64,000 bases of DNA from Chryseobacterium limigenitum (GCF_900114875.1 NZ_FPKW01000007.1:1-64000); one strand, 5' to 3'. Counted from the first letter of the stretch, positions 9,205 to 18,450 are shown. Made by a program: numbers and translations. The notes: generated from the sequence alone by a model not told the origin.

Positions 9205-10440
9205 GTGAAATTAATCAACATATATACTAATTCATTCAAAGGACTTTCTGAGGAAAGTTGGATGCTCGCATTGGTAATGCTCATCAATCGTGCGGGTTCG
9301 ATGGTACTTCCGTTTTTGGGAGTTTACATGACGAGCCATTTACATTTTAGCATTGAAAATACAGGAATTGTTCTGAGTTTTTTCGGAATAGGATCTGTAA
9401 TAGGATCTTGGTTGGGAGGATTTATAACCGATAGAATCGGGGAGTATAAAGTTCAGTATATGAGCTTGTTATTAAGCGTACCTCTGTTTTGTTTAATTCC
9501 TGTTTTTAAAACAGAAATAGGAGTGGCAGCAATCATTTTACTGCAAAGTATTGTAAGTGATACATTTCGTCCTGCCAACTCGGTAGCGATCACAAAATAT
9601 GCAAAACCAGAAAACATCACGAGAGCATTTTCATTAAATCGTATGGCGGTCAATTTAGGATTCTCTATTGGTCCTGCTTTGGGAGGAATTTTATCTGCTA
9701 TTTCTTACAATTTTTTATTTTACAGCAATGCGTTAGCAGCTTTATTAGCTGGAATATTGTACATTTCTTTCTTTTATAAACGAAATAAATTAGCAAAAGT
9801 AAGAATGACAAAAGTGAAAGAAGCGATTGAGGTTAAAAAAGAAAATTCACCTTATAAAGATGGTAAATTCTTGATCTACTGTTTCTTTTGTTTACTGTTT
9901 TCGATGTGTTTTTTCCAGTTATTCAGCACGTTGACAATCTTTTATAAAGATGTTGCAAAGCTGAGTCAGGAGAATATCGGTTATATTTTAGGATACAGCG
10001 GTTTTCTGATCGTTTTGCTCGAAATGGGATTTGTACAGATCGCTGAAAAGTATTTTAATTTAGCTTTTACCATGCTTTTCGGAACTTTTATTTGTGGGAT
10101 TGCCTATGCAATGATGGCTTTTGATTATAGCATGATCACGTTGGTCATCTCGATGACAGTACTTTGTATCGGAGAAATCTGGACGTTGCCTTTTATGTCT
10201 ACAATCACCGCAAAACGTTCCGGAAAAAACAATAAAGGAGCTTATATGGGGCTGAACGGGATTTCTTTTTCCGCAGCATTTATTATTACTCCGTACTTAG
10301 GAACTTTATTGGCTGAAAAGTTTGGATTTAATGCTTTGTGGATCGGAACCGGAGTTTTAGCGACATTTATTGCAGTCGCTTTTTACTTTATTGTTCCATG
10401 GATGTTGAAAGATAATAGAGAAATGGAAGAGGTAATATAA
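9205..10440 (+). CDS. MFS transporter
   Basis: A 411-residue membrane protein with about 12 hydrophobic segments in two halves, separated by a charged loop near residues 190-220. The motif GSWLGGFITDRIGEYK after the second helix is the major facilitator motif A. NRMAVNLGFSIGPALGG resembles the fifth-helix motif of drug/proton antiporters. It resembles DHA1-type exporters, but the substrate cannot be told. The start is GTG at 9205, because no in-frame ATG precedes the first helix. It ends at a terminator that overlaps the convergent ypdA-like gene. Confidence 0.85.
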   Translation: MKLINIYTNSFKGLSEESWMLALVMLINRAGSMVLPFLGVYMTSHLHFSIENTGIVLSFFGIGSVIGSWLGGFITDRIGEYKVQYMSLLLSVPLFCLIPVFKTEIGVAAIILLQSIVSDTFRPANSVAITKYAKPENITRAFSLNRMAVNLGFSIGPALGGILSAISYNFLFYSNALAALLAGILYISFFYKRNKLAKVRMTKVKEAIEVKKENSPYKDGKFLIYCFFCLLFSMCFFQLFSTLTIFYKDVAKLSQENIGYILGYSGFLIVLLEMGFVQIAEKYFNLAFTMLFGTFICGIAYAMMAFDYSMITLVISMTVLCIGEIWTLPFMSTITAKRSGKNNKGAYMGLNGISFSAAFIITPYLGTLLAEKFGFNALWIGTGVLATFIAVAFYFIVPWMLKDNREMEEVI

Positions 10441-10468
10441 ATATTTGCAGGATTAGATTTAATTAATA

Positions 10469-10512
10469 GCATATTCTCCAAGGCAGTTATTTGTTTTGGA
10501 GAATATTTTTTA
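10469..10512 (+). terminator. Terminator between convergent MFS and ypdA-like genes
   Basis: An 11-bp perfect stem (ATATTCTCCAA at 10471-10481 with TTGGAGAATAT at 10497-10507) is followed by T residues on the plus strand. Its right arm lies in the 3' end of the ypdA-like gene, so the element overlaps coding sequence. Confidence 0.7.
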
Positions 10513-11452
10513 TAATCATTTCTGCATGAATTCTTGAGTTTTCTATAAACCAAAGATGGGTGTCTTTTCCGCCACAAACAACGCCTGCCAAATAAAGATT
10601 TTTGACATTTGTTTCCATTGTTTCAGCATGATAAACAGGGTTTAAACATTCTCCCTGAAGATCAATTCCTGAATTTTTTAAAAACTTAAAATCAGGAAGA
10701 TAGCCCGTCATTGCCAACACAAAATTATTTTCAATCTCCTGAATTTGTCCGTTTTCGTCTTTAAAAATAACTGAATCTTCTTTAATTTCAATAATTTCAG
10801 AATTAAAATGAGCGGTAATACTTCCTTCGGCTATTCTGTTTTCAATATCAGGTTTTACCCAATATTTTACATTTTTTGAGATTTCGGAATGACGGATAAT
10901 CATCGTGACTTCGGCTCCTTTTCTATACGTTTCCAACGCTGCATCTACGGATGAATTGCTAGAACCCACAACCACAATTTTCTGTTTTGCATATGGGTAA
11001 GGTTCCGTATAATAATGTTTTACTTTTTCCAGATTTTCTCCGGGAATATTCATCAGATTTGGAATGTCATAGAATCCTGTTGAGATAATTACATTTTTTG
11101 CTAAATATTTTCCTTTAGAGGTTTCAACTTTAAAAATGTCATCGTTTTTAGAAACTTTTATTACTTTTTCGTACAGATTAATATTGATGTTTTTCTGTCT
11201 TGCAATTCTCTGATAATATTCTAAAGCTTCCTGTCTACCGGGTTTTGGAGCTGTTGATATGAATGGTATTTCATCTATTTCTAATTTTTCGGCAGTAGAG
11301 AAAAATCGCATATATAAAGGATAATTGTATAACGAATTCACAATGGTTCCTTTTTCTATAATTATATAAGTCAGATTATTTTTTTTAGCTTCAAGGGCAC
11401 AATTAAGTCCGATGGGACCGGCTCCGACAATGAGAATATCTAAAATTTCCAT
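10487..11452 (-). CDS. ypdA: YpdA-family FAD-dependent reductase (putative bacillithiol disulfide reductase)
   Basis: A 321-residue flavoprotein. The N-terminal DILIVGAGPIGLNC is the FAD-binding GxGxxG. VVVGSSNSSVDAALE near the middle is the NADPH-binding Rossmann motif. LYLAGVVCGG near the C-terminus closes the FAD site. The order and length fit YpdA/Bdr proteins, which reduce bacillithiol disulfide in Bacillota; some Bacteroidota also make bacillithiol. There is no CxxC redox pair, unlike thioredoxin reductase. I chose the ATG at 11452 because the FAD motif then starts at the usual place; an upstream ATG at 11506 would add 18 unlikely residues. It diverges from the EVE gene. Confidence 0.8.
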   Translation of the reverse strand: MEILDILIVGAGPIGLNCALEAKKNNLTYIIIEKGTIVNSLYNYPLYMRFFSTAEKLEIDEIPFISTAPKPGRQEALEYYQRIARQKNININLYEKVIKVSKNDDIFKVETSKGKYLAKNVIISTGFYDIPNLMNIPGENLEKVKHYYTEPYPYAKQKIVVVGSSNSSVDAALETYRKGAEVTMIIRHSEISKNVKYWVKPDIENRIAEGSITAHFNSEIIEIKEDSVIFKDENGQIQEIENNFVLAMTGYLPDFKFLKNSGIDLQGECLNPVYHAETMETNVKNLYLAGVVCGGKDTHLWFIENSRIHAEMIIKNILQNK

Positions 11453-11509
11453 GATGCTAAGATATTGAAAAACTTTCTTACCTTTAATTGAATTCATGAA
11501 TATCAAACA

Positions 11510-11920
11510 ATGAAATATTATATTGCTGTTGCATCAAAAGATCATATCGAAAGAGGGGTAGAAGGCGGATTTATGCAGGCCAATCATGGAAAAGCAACTT
11601 CTCTAAAAAGATTAAGAACAGGAGACGGAATTATCTTTTATTCACCAAAACGCTACTTTGAAAAGGATGAAAAATGCCAGTGTTTTACCGCGATTGGCGA
11701 GGTCAAAGATGAGGCGATTTATCAAGGAGTTATGGCTGCCGGTTTTAATCCGTTTCGTAGAAATATAGATTTTTATGATAGCAAAGAAACTTCAATTATT
11801 CCTTTAATTGATGAATTAGATTTTATTTTTGATAAAAAGAGGTGGGGATTTTCCTTTAGATTTGGTTTTTTAGAAATTCCTGAGAAAGATTTTCAATTCA
11901 TTAAAAGTAAAATTATATAA
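11510..11920 (+). CDS. EVE domain-containing protein
   Basis: A 136-residue protein formed by one EVE domain. YYIAVASKDHIERGVEGGF at the start, then LKRLRTGDGIIFYSPK, CFTAIGEVKDEAIYQ and the C-terminal RWGFSFRFGFLEIPEKDF fit the family. EVE is related to PUA and YTH folds and is thought to bind modified bases in nucleic acid; the partner here is unknown. The gene starts about 57 bp from the divergent ypdA start. It stands alone, with no restriction or defence genes beside it. Confidence 0.85.
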   Translation: MKYYIAVASKDHIERGVEGGFMQANHGKATSLKRLRTGDGIIFYSPKRYFEKDEKCQCFTAIGEVKDEAIYQGVMAAGFNPFRRNIDFYDSKETSIIPLIDELDFIFDKKRWGFSFRFGFLEIPEKDFQFIKSKII

Positions 11921-12001
11921 TGCTGCTAATGTAAATTTTGAATTAAAAAGCATTAAAAAACGGCATCACTTTTGGTTATTTTCATTGATTAATATTAAAA
12001 A

Positions 12002-12637
12002 ATGAAAAAATTATTACTATCAATATTCATTGTAAGTCTTGTTGCCTGTAAAAAAGAGCCAAAACCTAATGGTTATAAAATTAATTCTACAGCCCAAACG
12101 ACAGTTCAAACTTCAAAACCTAATCAACCTGCCATAACTAGAGAAGAAATCATAAAAGAAGCTAATGACGAGCTTATGAAAGCCCTGAAAGATAAAGACT
12201 ACAAAAGATTTGCAGAATTTATCCATCCCGAAAAAGGGGTTCGGTTTTCAATGTACGCTTTTGTTGATCCAAAAAATGATAAACAATTTTCTAAAGTTGA
12301 TTTTGAAAAATATCAACCAACGAAAACTCTTTTCACTTGGGGTTCTTATGACGGTTCGGGAGATCCTTATAGAGCAACAGTTAATGATTATTTAGGAAAA
12401 TGGGTTTTCTCAAAAGACTTTACTGCGTCTCAGTTTTCTTTGGATAAATTTCAAGGCGGAGGCAATTCTTTAAACAATTTAGAAAACATATATCCTAAAC
12501 TTAATTTCACAGAAAACTATATCAAAGGCACTGAAAAAAATAGTGAAATGGATTGGAAAACACTTCGCTTCGTATTTGAAGACTTCAAAGGAAAATATTA
12601 TTTAGTTGGAGTGATTAACGATCAATGGACTATTTAA
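12002..12637 (+). CDS. Hypothetical lipoprotein
   Basis: A 211-residue protein whose N-terminus MKKLLLSIFIVSLVAC ends in a lipobox (LVAC, Cys16), so it should be a lipid-anchored envelope protein. A low-complexity Thr/Gln/Lys linker follows. The rest, with KALKDKDYKRFAEFIHPEKGVRF and WKTLRFVFEDFKGKYYLVGV, resembles proteins with a cystatin/NTF2-like fold, but I do not recognise a named family. Its stop overlaps that of the convergent glycosyltransferase by 4 bp. Confidence 0.75.
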   Translation: MKKLLLSIFIVSLVACKKEPKPNGYKINSTAQTTVQTSKPNQPAITREEIIKEANDELMKALKDKDYKRFAEFIHPEKGVRFSMYAFVDPKNDKQFSKVDFEKYQPTKTLFTWGSYDGSGDPYRATVNDYLGKWVFSKDFTASQFSLDKFQGGGNSLNNLENIYPKLNFTENYIKGTEKNSEMDWKTLRFVFEDFKGKYYLVGVINDQWTI

Positions 12638-13938
12638 TCTAAGATCTCAACCAATTTTTTTGTAAGATTCTTTCTTGAAAACTGTTCAATATTTTGGCTG
12701 TTTTCAAGAAGGTTTCCATTTTTCCACAATTCAAATTTCTCTAATATAAAACTTTTTATTGTTTCGGAATCTTGATAACTAAAATGTTTTCCTGCGTGAG
12801 TTTCATTTAATATTTTTGAAACATCTGCCTGATCCGGGCCAAAAGAAATAATCTGTTTTCCTGTTGCCAAATATTCAAATATTTTCCCCGGAATAATTCC
12901 TTTCGAAGATTCATTAGGGAAATTTGTAATTAAAAGTACATCAGAAGTTTGCATTTCTGTGATCGCTTTATCGTGAGAAATATATCCTAAATTTAAAATG
13001 TGATTTTTTAAACCAGAATTTTCAATTGTATTTAAAATTTTATCATCAATTCTTCCCACAAATTTCAATGAGAAATTTTCTGCAAAATCCGAGTGAGTTT
13101 TCACTAAATCATCAAGGGTTTTCCAAAGGTTTTCAGGATTTCTAAGCTGTTCTAAAACTCCAATATAGCTTAATGTAAATTTTTGTTTGAGAGTTTTAGA
13201 GTTTGAGGATTTTAGAGTTTGAGTAGCATCTGTTTCATCAAAACCATTCGTAATACAAATCGCATTTGCTCCATTTTTGCGGAAATTTTCAGCATCGGTA
13301 TAACTTGTCGCTAAAGTAATATCAGCATTTTTGAAAACAGCACTTTCTAATTGTCGATGTTTTTTATCGGAACTTTTGGTTAGTTTTAAATGTTGATAGT
13401 AAGAAATTTCCGTCCACGGATCACGAAAATCGGCAATCCATTTTAGATCTGGGAGTTTCTTTTTAAGGTTTAAACCAATCAAATGCAAAGAATGAGGTGG
13501 TCCCGAAGTGACCACAACATCAATTTTATTTTCTTTTAAATATTGTTGTAAAAATTTTACAGAAGGTTTTACCCAAAAAACTCTGGCATCAGGAATGAAA
13601 AAATTTCCTCTTACCCAAATCGAAAGTTTAGATTTCCAGCTTTGGTTTTTACCGACATCAAACTGTCCGGCTTTGAACTTTTTATTACTTTTATTAAGCT
13701 TTTCAGCCAGTTGATAAGGTTCCCAGATCTTAGTTTTAATGATTTCAATATTCTCTGGAATATCTTTCATTAAACTTTCATCCAACAAAGGATAACTCGG
13801 ATTTTCGGGTGTGAAAATTACTGGTTTCCAGCCAAATTCAGGTAAATATTTTGCAAATTTTAACCATCTTTGAACACCGGGACCTCCCGCAGGTGGCCAG
13901 TAATAGGTGATGATTAATATTTTCTTTTGAGAATCCAT
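12634..13938 (-). CDS. Glycosyltransferase, GT4-like
   Basis: A 434-residue GT-B glycosyltransferase. The N-terminal ILIITYYWPPAGGPGVQRW is typical of the Flavobacteriia GT4 group. The C-terminal donor-binding domain includes SYIGVLEQLRNPE and GIIPGKIFEYLATGKQIISFGP, the E-x7-E-like region. It probably adds a sugar to a cell-surface glycan; donor and acceptor are unknown. Between the domains, around 13184-13226, the coding DNA holds a 16-bp tandem repeat that encodes TLKSSNSKTLKQ. The gene precedes a repeat element and follows YfhO, another surface-glycan type gene. Confidence 0.85.
   Translation of the reverse strand: MDSQKKILIITYYWPPAGGPGVQRWLKFAKYLPEFGWKPVIFTPENPSYPLLDESLMKDIPENIEIIKTKIWEPYQLAEKLNKSNKKFKAGQFDVGKNQSWKSKLSIWVRGNFFIPDARVFWVKPSVKFLQQYLKENKIDVVVTSGPPHSLHLIGLNLKKKLPDLKWIADFRDPWTEISYYQHLKLTKSSDKKHRQLESAVFKNADITLATSYTDAENFRKNGANAICITNGFDETDATQTLKSSNSKTLKQKFTLSYIGVLEQLRNPENLWKTLDDLVKTHSDFAENFSLKFVGRIDDKILNTIENSGLKNHILNLGYISHDKAITEMQTSDVLLITNFPNESSKGIIPGKIFEYLATGKQIISFGPDQADVSKILNETHAGKHFSYQDSETIKSFILEKFELWKNGNLLENSQNIEQFSRKNLTKKLVEILD
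13184..13226. repeat. 16-bp tandem repeat within glycosyltransferase coding sequence
   Basis: On the minus strand CTCAAACTCTAAAATC is followed by CTCAAACTCTAAAACT and a partial third copy CTCAAACA. The unit resembles words common between genes in such genomes (compare the spacer at 24833-24860). It is read in frame as a Thr/Leu/Lys/Ser-rich linker. Confidence 0.7.
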
Positions 13939-13944
13939 TTATAT

Positions 13945-14501
13945 TTATTTTAACCGCAAAAGAGACAAAAGATTTTTATTGCTTTGTAGATATTCAATAG
14001 TTGACAAAATATCGGTTAACATTTTAGTCATATTGCTCAAAATATTTATTTATAAAAGTTTCTTGACCAAAATGATATACGTTTTTCACATTGAAATTTA
14101 CGAGTATTCCTTTCGGAGCCTTTAATAAGTTCATGTAATTTAGAATCTGAGATTTATGGATATCTAAAATAGAGGATACGGATTTTATTTCTAAAACTAT
14201 TAAATCTTCAATTAAAAAGTCACATTTAAAATCGCAGTTCAAAAGTTCGTCCTTATAAATTACGGGTATTTGAAATTCAGATTTATATTCAATATTTCTT
14301 AATTTAAATTCTTTTTCTAATGCTTTATGGTCTACGATTTCTGCTAAACCTGCACCTAAAATCTTATGCACCTCAATACAAGCTCCATTAATTCTATAGG
14401 TTAGGTCTGTAATATATTTTTGAGTAATCATTAAAATAAAGCCTTTTTCAAACTTTTGAATTCCTAAATATTCTCAACTTTTCTTTTGTCTCTTTTGCGG
14501 T
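13945..14501. mobile_element. Inverted-repeat element carrying a GxxExxY gene
   Basis: A perfect 19-bp inverted repeat bounds this segment: ACCGCAAAAGAGACAAAAG at 13953-13971 and its complement at 14483-14501. The GxxExxY gene at 14024-14431 lies between them. The left arm, over 28 bases, differs in only three from the arms of the gene-free element at 45294-45459. The right arm falls inside the last codons of the YfhO gene. No transposase is encoded, so if it moves it must be mobilised from elsewhere. Confidence 0.55.
14024..14431 (-). CDS. GxxExxY family protein
   Basis: A 135-residue protein that matches the GxxExxY family (PD-(D/E)XK-like fold) over its full length. Features are YRINGACIEVHKILGAGLAE, KALEKEF, CDFLIEDLIVLEIKSV and the end LLKAPKGILVNFNV. 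The name-giving motif reads GLAEIVD, so the final Tyr is Asp. DFLIEDLIVLEIKS keeps the D...ExK residues of the nuclease-like core. The role of the family is not established. It sits between a glycosyltransferase and YfhO, inside an inverted-repeat element, which suggests it arrived as a cassette. Confidence 0.85.
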   Translation of the reverse strand: MITQKYITDLTYRINGACIEVHKILGAGLAEIVDHKALEKEFKLRNIEYKSEFQIPVIYKDELLNCDFKCDFLIEDLIVLEIKSVSSILDIHKSQILNYMNLLKAPKGILVNFNVKNVYHFGQETFINKYFEQYD

Positions 14502-16998
14502 AAATGAAATAAATCCCGAAACCACTTAATATAATGAATAATCCGAAGCAAAGTAAAGAAATCCATTTTCCTGTTTCGATAACTTCCGGTTCGAAGATCA
14601 TTCTGATGTTATGTTTTCCTGCAGGAACATGTACTGCACGAAGTAAATAATCAGCTTTTATGTAAGGAACTTCTTTGTCGTCTACGAACATTTTCCAGCC
14701 GTGAGGATAATAAATCTCAGAGAATACCGCCAATTGTGGAGTTTTAGATTCTGACCTGAACTCTAACTCATTTGGTTGATATTTCGTTAAATTAATAAAC
14801 GCCGTCGGATCTGCCTGAACAGGTTTATTGTTGAAATATTCTTTATCTGCAGAAGCAATAACAGCTGTTTTCTTACTGTCGATTACTCCGATTGACTTAA
14901 TTTCTTGGTTAGGACTGTTCACAAATTTTAAGTCGCTCACAAACCATGCATTGCCGTTAGCTTTTGGATTTGGCATGGCCTGAGGATGTTCCGGATCACC
15001 TGCCACCCAATACTTGGCGTTCAGTAAATTAAGAACGTTAGGAAGTTTTACAGAATCCATTACCTGAAAATATTCATTGATAACATCATCATACCTTCTC
15101 AATTTTACGGCGTGGTAACCTCCAATTGAAGATTTGAAATATGACGTATTGGTCTCGCTGAATGTTCCTAAAAGATTATTAAAAATCCTGTAATGAGTTT
15201 TATCTTTTTCAGCAATAGTTTCCAATGTTTTATTGACCTGAACATTCGCTAAAATTGATCCCAAACTAGGATTTGCCTGTACTTTTTCAGCTAGAAGATC
15301 TGAACTTTCTGTCTGGAATGGATTTTCCGCAAAAACTTTATCTACATAGTTTTCATCATTTAAATAACGTTTGTTTACTGTCCAAAGATCAAATAAACTC
15401 ACGACTCCAAGGATGATCAAAGCTATATTTTGATTTAATTTTTTCTTTAAAACCATAAATAAAGCTCCAGCTGCGATGGCAACGTAGATAAATGCTTTGA
15501 TTGCATCAATTCTGAATAATTTGAATCTTTCATCCACTAAATAATCCAACAGGAAAGGCGGGAAATATAGTTTTTCGTTTTCTGTATGGAAACCTAATAA
15601 AGATTTTCCAAAAATCAATAGAATTAATAAAAATCCTAATGTTCCGCCGCCAACATAAAGAAGAATTTTCTTTTTGTATTCTTCCGTTAATTTTTCGTCT
15701 GTAAAGAATCTGTACAATCCGATAATCGCGATTAAAGGGAATAGAAGTTCTACGATAACCAAAATAGAAGAGGGCGCTCTGAATTTATTGTAAATAGGGA
15801 CGAAGTCTATAAAAAAGTCTGATAAAGGCATAAAGTTACTTCCCCAAGCCAATAAAACGGTCAGAATGGAAGCCCCTAAGATCCAGTAACGGTATTTTTT
15901 CCAGGCGAAAAAGAAACCTAATAAAGCTAAGAAACAAACAATTGCTCCCTGATAGGCCGGTCCTGAAGTTCCCGGTTGGTCGCCCCAATAGGTTACACTT
16001 CCAAAGCCTTTAGTAATTCTATCATATTCGGCTTGTGAATGCACATTTTCCTGAACAAGTTCCTGAACTTTATTCATAATGTCTTTAGCTTCAGGCTCCT
16101 GACTTCCGCCACCCATTAATCTTGGGATGAACAGGTTTAAAGTTTCCAGTCTTCCGTAGCTCCACATCAGCATACTTTCTTTATCCATTCCGGATTTTCC
16201 TGAAGTATGAGTGTCGTTGTCTAAGATCTGTTTTCCACGAACGGTTTCTTTTACATATTCGGCATTGGCCATAATTCTTTGAGAATTCATTCCAACTCCG
16301 ATGACGCAGGCTGCAGCAATAATTCCCGAAGAAATTAAGAAATGCTTCATTGGTGTTTTCTTTTGAATAGCTCGGATAAGTTCGGATAAGAATAAAAACC
16401 CGAGTGCAATGAAAAGATAATACGTCATCTGTGGGTGGTTCGCCGCTATCTGAAGTCCCATAAACAGGGTTGTGACGATGAATCCCCAAATATAATTTTT
16501 CCTAATATAAACGAGTAATATTCCGGCTAAAAGGGGCGCGAAATATTCAATAGTATTCACTTTACCATTGTGTCCCGCTGCAATAATAATATAGAAATAG
16601 GTGGAAAGTCCGAAGAAAGTGGCTCCTAATAAAGCGTATTTCCAGTTTCTGACTGCAACCATTCCTAAAAGGAAAAATCCTGCAAAAAGTAAGAAAAGAT
16701 AATTAACCGGTCTTGGGAAAAAGTTCAGGTTGCTATCAATTTTTTTGATAATATCTCCTTTGAACTGGCTTCCCATCTGATAAGTTGGCATTCCACCAAA
16801 CATGGAATCACTCCAATACGTTTCATCTCCGGTATTTGCTCTGTAGTCGAGAAGTTCTTTTGCACCTCCTCTGTACTGAACAATATCATGCTGGAAAAGC
16901 TGTTTTCCTGTAAACACAGGTGTGGAATATAAAAATGCTAAAACTATAAATACGACTAATGAAGCTGCAATATAAATTAAGTTTTTATTTTTCGCCAT
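14464..16998 (-). CDS. YfhO family membrane protein
   Basis: An 844-residue protein with about 12-14 hydrophobic segments, a long extracytoplasmic C-terminal part (about 560-800) and a last helix near 815-835. Proteins of this family are large multispanning envelope proteins, related to GT-C glycosyltransferases and linked to surface polymer glycosylation. An early acidic motif FQHDIVQYRGGAKELLDYR fits the GT-C first loop. The last 12 codons (YRKRDKRKVENI) lie in an inverted-repeat arm, so the original C-terminus may have been replaced. It is probably co-transcribed with the DUF4834 gene 34 bp upstream. Confidence 0.85.
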   Translation of the reverse strand: MAKNKNLIYIAASLVVFIVLAFLYSTPVFTGKQLFQHDIVQYRGGAKELLDYRANTGDETYWSDSMFGGMPTYQMGSQFKGDIIKKIDSNLNFFPRPVNYLFLLFAGFFLLGMVAVRNWKYALLGATFFGLSTYFYIIIAAGHNGKVNTIEYFAPLLAGILLVYIRKNYIWGFIVTTLFMGLQIAANHPQMTYYLFIALGFLFLSELIRAIQKKTPMKHFLISSGIIAAACVIGVGMNSQRIMANAEYVKETVRGKQILDNDTHTSGKSGMDKESMLMWSYGRLETLNLFIPRLMGGGSQEPEAKDIMNKVQELVQENVHSQAEYDRITKGFGSVTYWGDQPGTSGPAYQGAIVCFLALLGFFFAWKKYRYWILGASILTVLLAWGSNFMPLSDFFIDFVPIYNKFRAPSSILVIVELLFPLIAIIGLYRFFTDEKLTEEYKKKILLYVGGGTLGFLLILLIFGKSLLGFHTENEKLYFPPFLLDYLVDERFKLFRIDAIKAFIYVAIAAGALFMVLKKKLNQNIALIILGVVSLFDLWTVNKRYLNDENYVDKVFAENPFQTESSDLLAEKVQANPSLGSILANVQVNKTLETIAEKDKTHYRIFNNLLGTFSETNTSYFKSSIGGYHAVKLRRYDDVINEYFQVMDSVKLPNVLNLLNAKYWVAGDPEHPQAMPNPKANGNAWFVSDLKFVNSPNQEIKSIGVIDSKKTAVIASADKEYFNNKPVQADPTAFINLTKYQPNELEFRSESKTPQLAVFSEIYYPHGWKMFVDDKEVPYIKADYLLRAVHVPAGKHNIRMIFEPEVIETGKWISLLCFGLFIILSGFGIYFIYRKRDKRKVENI

Positions 16999-17032
16999 TT
17001 CGGTTATTATCTTTTATTTTCTTGGGTAAATT

Positions 17033-17263
17033 TTACCTTTTGTCTTTATTTTCTTTTACCTCTTCATAATCCACGGTTTCTGCATCCCAGTGGATCTTTG
17101 GGCTTATATCCTTGTTCGAACTTTTGATATCCTGCTGATTATTATTTTGTTTGATATTTTTAAACAAATAACTGTAGAATGTTTTAAAAAATAATCTTTT
17201 CAAAATATTCCAGACAAAGAAAATAATAATAGCGGTGAGTACTAACTCAAGAATAAACTTCAT
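17033..17263 (-). CDS. DUF4834 family small membrane protein
   Basis: A 76-residue protein with one N-terminal transmembrane helix (about 4-22) and a polar tail ending in DAETVDYEEVKE. This layout and tail fit the DUF4834 family of Bacteroidota, often encoded next to YfhO-like genes as here. The function is unknown. Confidence 0.75.
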   Translation of the reverse strand: MKFILELVLTAIIIFFVWNILKRLFFKTFYSYLFKNIKQNNNQQDIKSSNKDISPKIHWDAETVDYEEVKENKDKR

Positions 17264-17373
17264 AATATTTTTATTTAAGATTCTAAGTTTAAAGCTAAAG
17301 GTTTGTTGAGGTTTATTTTAATTACAAAAAGCACTCAAGTTCTCCAACTCTCTATCCTAAAACTTACTTCATT

Positions 17374-18423
17374 TTATTTTGCAGAAGGATTTACCATTAC
17401 AGAAGATTTAGAAACACTTTTCATAGACTGAGACTGTTTTCCGTCTGAAATTGTTTCGATCTGAGTAGTCTCTACATTAATTTTCTGGTTGGTGATCCAT
17501 CCTGTACTTTGATCAAATTTGATGGTTCCGTTCTGGACAAGTTCGCTGCTTAAGCTATGCGTGATCTTATCCTGAGTTTTTTTCTCCGTTTTCTTAGGAA
17601 TTCCGCCTGTTACAGAAATTTCTGCAATACCGTTTCCTACACTTTTCAATACATAGTTTGAAGTCACTTTAACGGCTCCGCTTGCGTCTGCATTTTCAGA
17701 ATTTGTCCATTTTTCACCAATTTTAGCTCCTTTTTTAGGGATAATTGTTAGGTTTTTGTTGAACTGATCTTTTAATACCTTTTCGTTAAAGCTTTGTTTA
17801 AGACTTGCAACAACGCTTTCTTTTTGGTTTTTATCTTTAATAAGAGTTCCTACAGCATTCGAAACTTTCGTGTAAACCGCATCGAAACCTGTAATCGAAA
17901 GTACATTTCCTTTCGTATCCATTTTCATGTTCAGTTTGTTGCTTGTAAGAGCTTTGTTGATATTCCAGATCATTTTCAGATCATCCTCTTTTGGAATCGG
18001 AAGTTTGGTATCTACTACAATTGTTTTTCCGTCAGAAGTCTGAGAATTTCTTTTTCCGATAAGGTTAAGAGTCAAATCATAAACATTTCCTTTGATGTCA
18101 TTAACGGTGAAAGTCATTTCGTCAGTAGATTCACTTGTTCCGTTAATAGATTTTCCTTGAGGATCTGTCATTGTTTTTACATCTCTTTGGTACGTTGTAA
18201 GGGGATATGTTTTCCCTTTTTCAAGCTTAAAAGTTTGAGTGTAAACACCTGCAGAGTCCTTAATTGCAGGGTTTTCTGCAACTTTAGCTACAGAATCAGC
18301 AGGAACTTCAACAGTAACTGTTTTTCCTGTTTTCGGATCTACTTTTGTTACGGTTGCTGTTTCTTTTTTACAAGAAACTAAAGCTATAGATGATATTAGC
18401 GCAAGCGCTGCAATATTCTTCAT
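17374..18423 (-). CDS. Lipoprotein, DUF6263-like
   Basis: A 349-residue lipoprotein: MKNIAALALISSIALVSC is a signal peptide with lipobox (Cys18). A short repeat VDPKTGKTVTVEVPADS follows. The main domain has YTQTFKLEKGKTYPLTTYQRD, IPKEDDLKMIWNINKAL and PKKGAKIGEKWTNS. These resemble the DUF6263 family, but I recall it only loosely. It begins 28 bp after the rlmB stop on the same strand. Confidence 0.65.
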   Translation of the reverse strand: MKNIAALALISSIALVSCKKETATVTKVDPKTGKTVTVEVPADSVAKVAENPAIKDSAGVYTQTFKLEKGKTYPLTTYQRDVKTMTDPQGKSINGTSESTDEMTFTVNDIKGNVYDLTLNLIGKRNSQTSDGKTIVVDTKLPIPKEDDLKMIWNINKALTSNKLNMKMDTKGNVLSITGFDAVYTKVSNAVGTLIKDKNQKESVVASLKQSFNEKVLKDQFNKNLTIIPKKGAKIGEKWTNSENADASGAVKVTSNYVLKSVGNGIAEISVTGGIPKKTEKKTQDKITHSLSSELVQNGTIKFDQSTGWITNQKINVETTQIETISDGKQSQSMKSVSKSSVMVNPSAK

Positions 18424-18450
18424 TTGAATTAATTTTGAATGTGTTATCGA

